A stretch of DNA of 64,000 nucleotides from Streptomyces lydicus (lineage in GTDB: Bacteria > Actinomycetota > Actinomycetes > Streptomycetales > Streptomycetaceae), in NCBI RefSeq assembly GCF_004125265.1, contig NZ_RDTE01000003.1:6076001-6140000 (forward strand). Reading direction: 5' to 3'. The notes beneath the pieces were generated by a model that worked only from the letters and a program-made list of their open reading frames with translations, had not been told where the DNA came from and ran no database searches. Shown here piece by piece: positions 62,258 through 64,000 of the stretch; position 1 is the stretch's first letter; each line of letters begins with the position of its first letter. The position numbers were made by a program, and so were the translations under genes.

Positions 62258-64000
62258 CTAGACGGCGGCCGTGGTGTCCGAGGCGCCGCTGGCCTCGTTC
62301 TCGGCCGTCTCGGAGGCGTCCACGTCCTCCTGCGAGCGCTGGCCGGGGATACCGGACAGCCGGTTCTCCATCCGGATGCGCCGCTCGTCGGCCTTCGCGG
62401 CCAGGTCCAGCGCGGCCTGGTTGAAGCGGACCGACGACGGCGGGTCCGACGGGCCCAGCAGGTGCTCCTTGAGCTCGGCCCGCTCCGCGGCCAGGGTGTC
62501 CTGCTCCGGGTTGCGGACCGCGTCGAGGAGGCCCGCCACCTCGTGCGCGCCGGGCGTGAGGATCGTCGCGGCCCGCACCGTCGGGAAGTTCGCCCGGAAG
62601 TCGTCCTCGCTCATCCCCGAGGTGTTGGCGACCGCGTACGGCTTCTCGCTGCTCAGGTAGTCGGAGACCACGCTGGAGACATCGCTGATCAGCACGTCGG
62701 CCTGGTTGAAGCAGCTGAAGATGCCGGGGCGGGCGGTGGTGATGATGCGGTGCTCCCACCGGGGGAAGGAGTTCCAGTACGCCGCCTCCCAGGCGGTGAC
62801 GGCCGCTTCGACGGCGGCGGCGCGGCCCTCCTCGGGGGTGCCCTGCAGCCCCATCCGCTCCAGCTCGTCCGCGCTCTTGCGGAACGCGGAGGTGGTCAGC
62901 GCATTGAGCTCGTCGGCGCGGCGGGCCAGCTCGGCGGCGGCCTCCGGGCCGGGCCGCTCCCCGCTGCGCCGGGTGTTCGCCTCCGTGATCATCGCCTGGA
63001 TGCGGGTGTTGGCGGCGCCCGCGCGCGGGTCCACGGAACCGGTCATCGGGTGCGGCTTGTACAGCAGCTGCACGTTCTCGTCGGCGAGCAGCTCGCGGAC
63101 GATGTTCTCGCCCGCCAGGATCACCGAGGTGTTGCCCGGGTTGCCGTCCCAGCCCTCCCAGGTCGGGGCGTACAGCACGGTGGTCATCCGGCCGGCCGGG
63201 GCGCCCGCGTACGGCTGGATCGGGGCCAGCTGGGGACGGCCGACCTCGATGACGTCCTTGTCCTCGACGCCGATGTCGGCGAGCTGGTAGCGGTCACGGG
63301 CCGCCGGGCCCGCCACCCACACCTCGTCGTACGCCTTGGCGTACGGGTTGCAGGAGGACAGCTTGTCGCTCTCGCCGTGGTTGGTGAAGGCGTGCTTGAT
63401 GGAGGGGATGCGCAGGATCTGCGAGGTCTTGCCGGAGTTCGCCGGGTGCAGCAGGACCTTGAGCGTGGAGTGCTCCAGCCGCATCAGGTTGGCGACCTTG
63501 GGAATGCAGACGATCGGCACGTCCGTGGCCTCGATCTTCTGCACCATGAAGCGCTCACGGAGCACGATGATCGGGTTGCCGTCCAGGGAGGCCAGGGTGC
63601 TCAGCCACATGTTGGCCTGGTAGGCGGAGGAGGAACCGCCGGAGAAGTACATGCCGACCGTCGGCCGGTACCCGGCCAGCCAGTCGTCCAGCCACGCCAG
63701 GGCCTGCTTCTCGCTGGCCACCCGCTTCTTGGGCAGCAGCCAGGTGCTCAGGTAGAGGGTGCCGCCGGCGGACAGGGTCAGGGAGACGGCGAGGCCGATG
63801 CCGCCCCAGTACGCGTCGGTGGTGATCGAGGTGAGCATCATGCCGACCGTGGTGGGCACGGAGAAACGCAGCAGCCGCCGGCCCGTCTGGCGGGAGAGGA
63901 TGCGCGGCGGGGCGTCGCACAGCCGCAGCGCGCTCGCGTCGATGTTACGGGTCACGAACGGCAGACTGCGGGTCCTGCGGACCAGCACCGCGACCGCCTG
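62258..64000 (-). CDS. CDP-glycerol glycerophosphotransferase-like protein (5' end outside window)
   Basis: At least 581 residues, open to the right edge; a GTG at 63988 is in frame, but conserved-looking sequence continues past it, so the true start is probably outside. Near the visible N-terminus there are two membrane-type segments (VGMMLTSITTDAYWGGIG; LAVSLTLSAGGTLYLSTWLL). The catalytic part resembles teichoic-acid CDP-glycerol glycerophosphotransferases: FTNHGESDKLSSCN, EVWVAGPAARDRY, TTVLYAPTWEGWDG, LLYKPHPMTG and the end motif DVLISDVSSVVSDYL. It likely builds a wall or surface polyol-phosphate polymer. The C-terminus is Glu/Ser-rich. Confidence 0.85.
   Translation of the reverse strand, partial: QAVAVLVRRTRSLPFVTRNIDASALRLCDAPPRILSRQTGRRLLRFSVPTTVGMMLTSITTDAYWGGIGLAVSLTLSAGGTLYLSTWLLPKKRVASEKQALAWLDDWLAGYRPTVGMYFSGGSSSAYQANMWLSTLASLDGNPIIVLRERFMVQKIEATDVPIVCIPKVANLMRLEHSTLKVLLHPANSGKTSQILRIPSIKHAFTNHGESDKLSSCNPYAKAYDEVWVAGPAARDRYQLADIGVEDKDVIEVGRPQLAPIQPYAGAPAGRMTTVLYAPTWEGWDGNPGNTSVILAGENIVRELLADENVQLLYKPHPMTGSVDPRAGAANTRIQAMITEANTRRSGERPGPEAAAELARRADELNALTTSAFRKSADELERMGLQGTPEEGRAAAVEAAVTAWEAAYWNSFPRWEHRIITTARPGIFSCFNQADVLISDVSSVVSDYLSSEKPYAVANTSGMSEDDFRANFPTVRAATILTPGAHEVAGLLDAVRNPEQDTLAAERAELKEHLLGPSDPPSSVRFNQAALDLAAKADERRIRMENRLSGIPGQRSQEDVDASETAENEASGASDTTAAV

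Overview
The window is very GC-rich, with codon third positions almost always G or C and many GTG starts. Gene content and order match the core chromosome of a Streptomyces-type actinomycete: a mycothiol-type nitroreductase-like protein, paired clpP1/clpP2, an mre cluster with sfr/rodA and pbp2, and rne-rplU-rpmA-obg. I read gene identities from protein motifs; no search was run.

Left part (1-26600), mixed metabolic and accessory genes. It holds the 3' end of an acyl-ACP desaturase, a LysR regulator, allantoicase, aminopeptidase N (copy 1), aspartate-semialdehyde dehydrogenase, a Tat-exported metallophosphoesterase and an AbiEi/DUF559-like protein. Next come aminopeptidase N (copy 2), a DsbA-fold protein of the Rv2466c type and the iron superoxide dismutase gene with a Nur-type operator. 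Three paralogous amino-acid permeases surround bioY. They are followed by rpiB, a Nei/Fpg glycosylase, an Eis-like acetyltransferase, a membrane SpoIIE-type phosphatase, a membrane acyltransferase and a small hydrophobic protein.

Middle part (26600-41600), protein quality control and translation. An ArsC-like protein, tRNA-Gly(TCC) and tRNA-Pro(TGG, CCA encoded) precede tig, clpP1, clpP2 and clpX, with a ClgR-type operator in front of clpP1. Then come a proline-rich membrane protein (opposite strand), valS, a membrane glycosyltransferase-like protein (opposite strand), an orphan penicillin-binding protein, folC, a DUF4233 membrane protein and ndk.

Right part (41600-64000), cell shape and RNA/ribosome functions. 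mreB has its own terminator; mreC, mreD, pbp2 and rodA/sfr form a tight run. After a degenerate RsbW-like protein and a CYTH-CHAD protein comes a cluster of unknown overall purpose: a TIGR03960-type radical SAM protein, a GNAT enzyme, a Trp/Arg-rich internally repeated protein and a TIGR03936 (DUF2344) partner. Then follow rne, rplU, rpmA and obg. The window ends inside a CDP-glycerol glycerophosphotransferase-like gene on the minus strand.

Three themes stand out. (1) At least eight unrelated short tandem-repeat arrays lie between genes. (2) Several genes have a TANNNT-like -10 hexamer 6-7 nt before the start codon, which suggests leaderless mRNAs. (3) Two proteins have unusual internal repeats: the Trp/Arg-rich protein at 53531-54646, and RNase E, which carries the same Arg-rich motif on both sides of its catalytic core plus a histone-H1-like tail.
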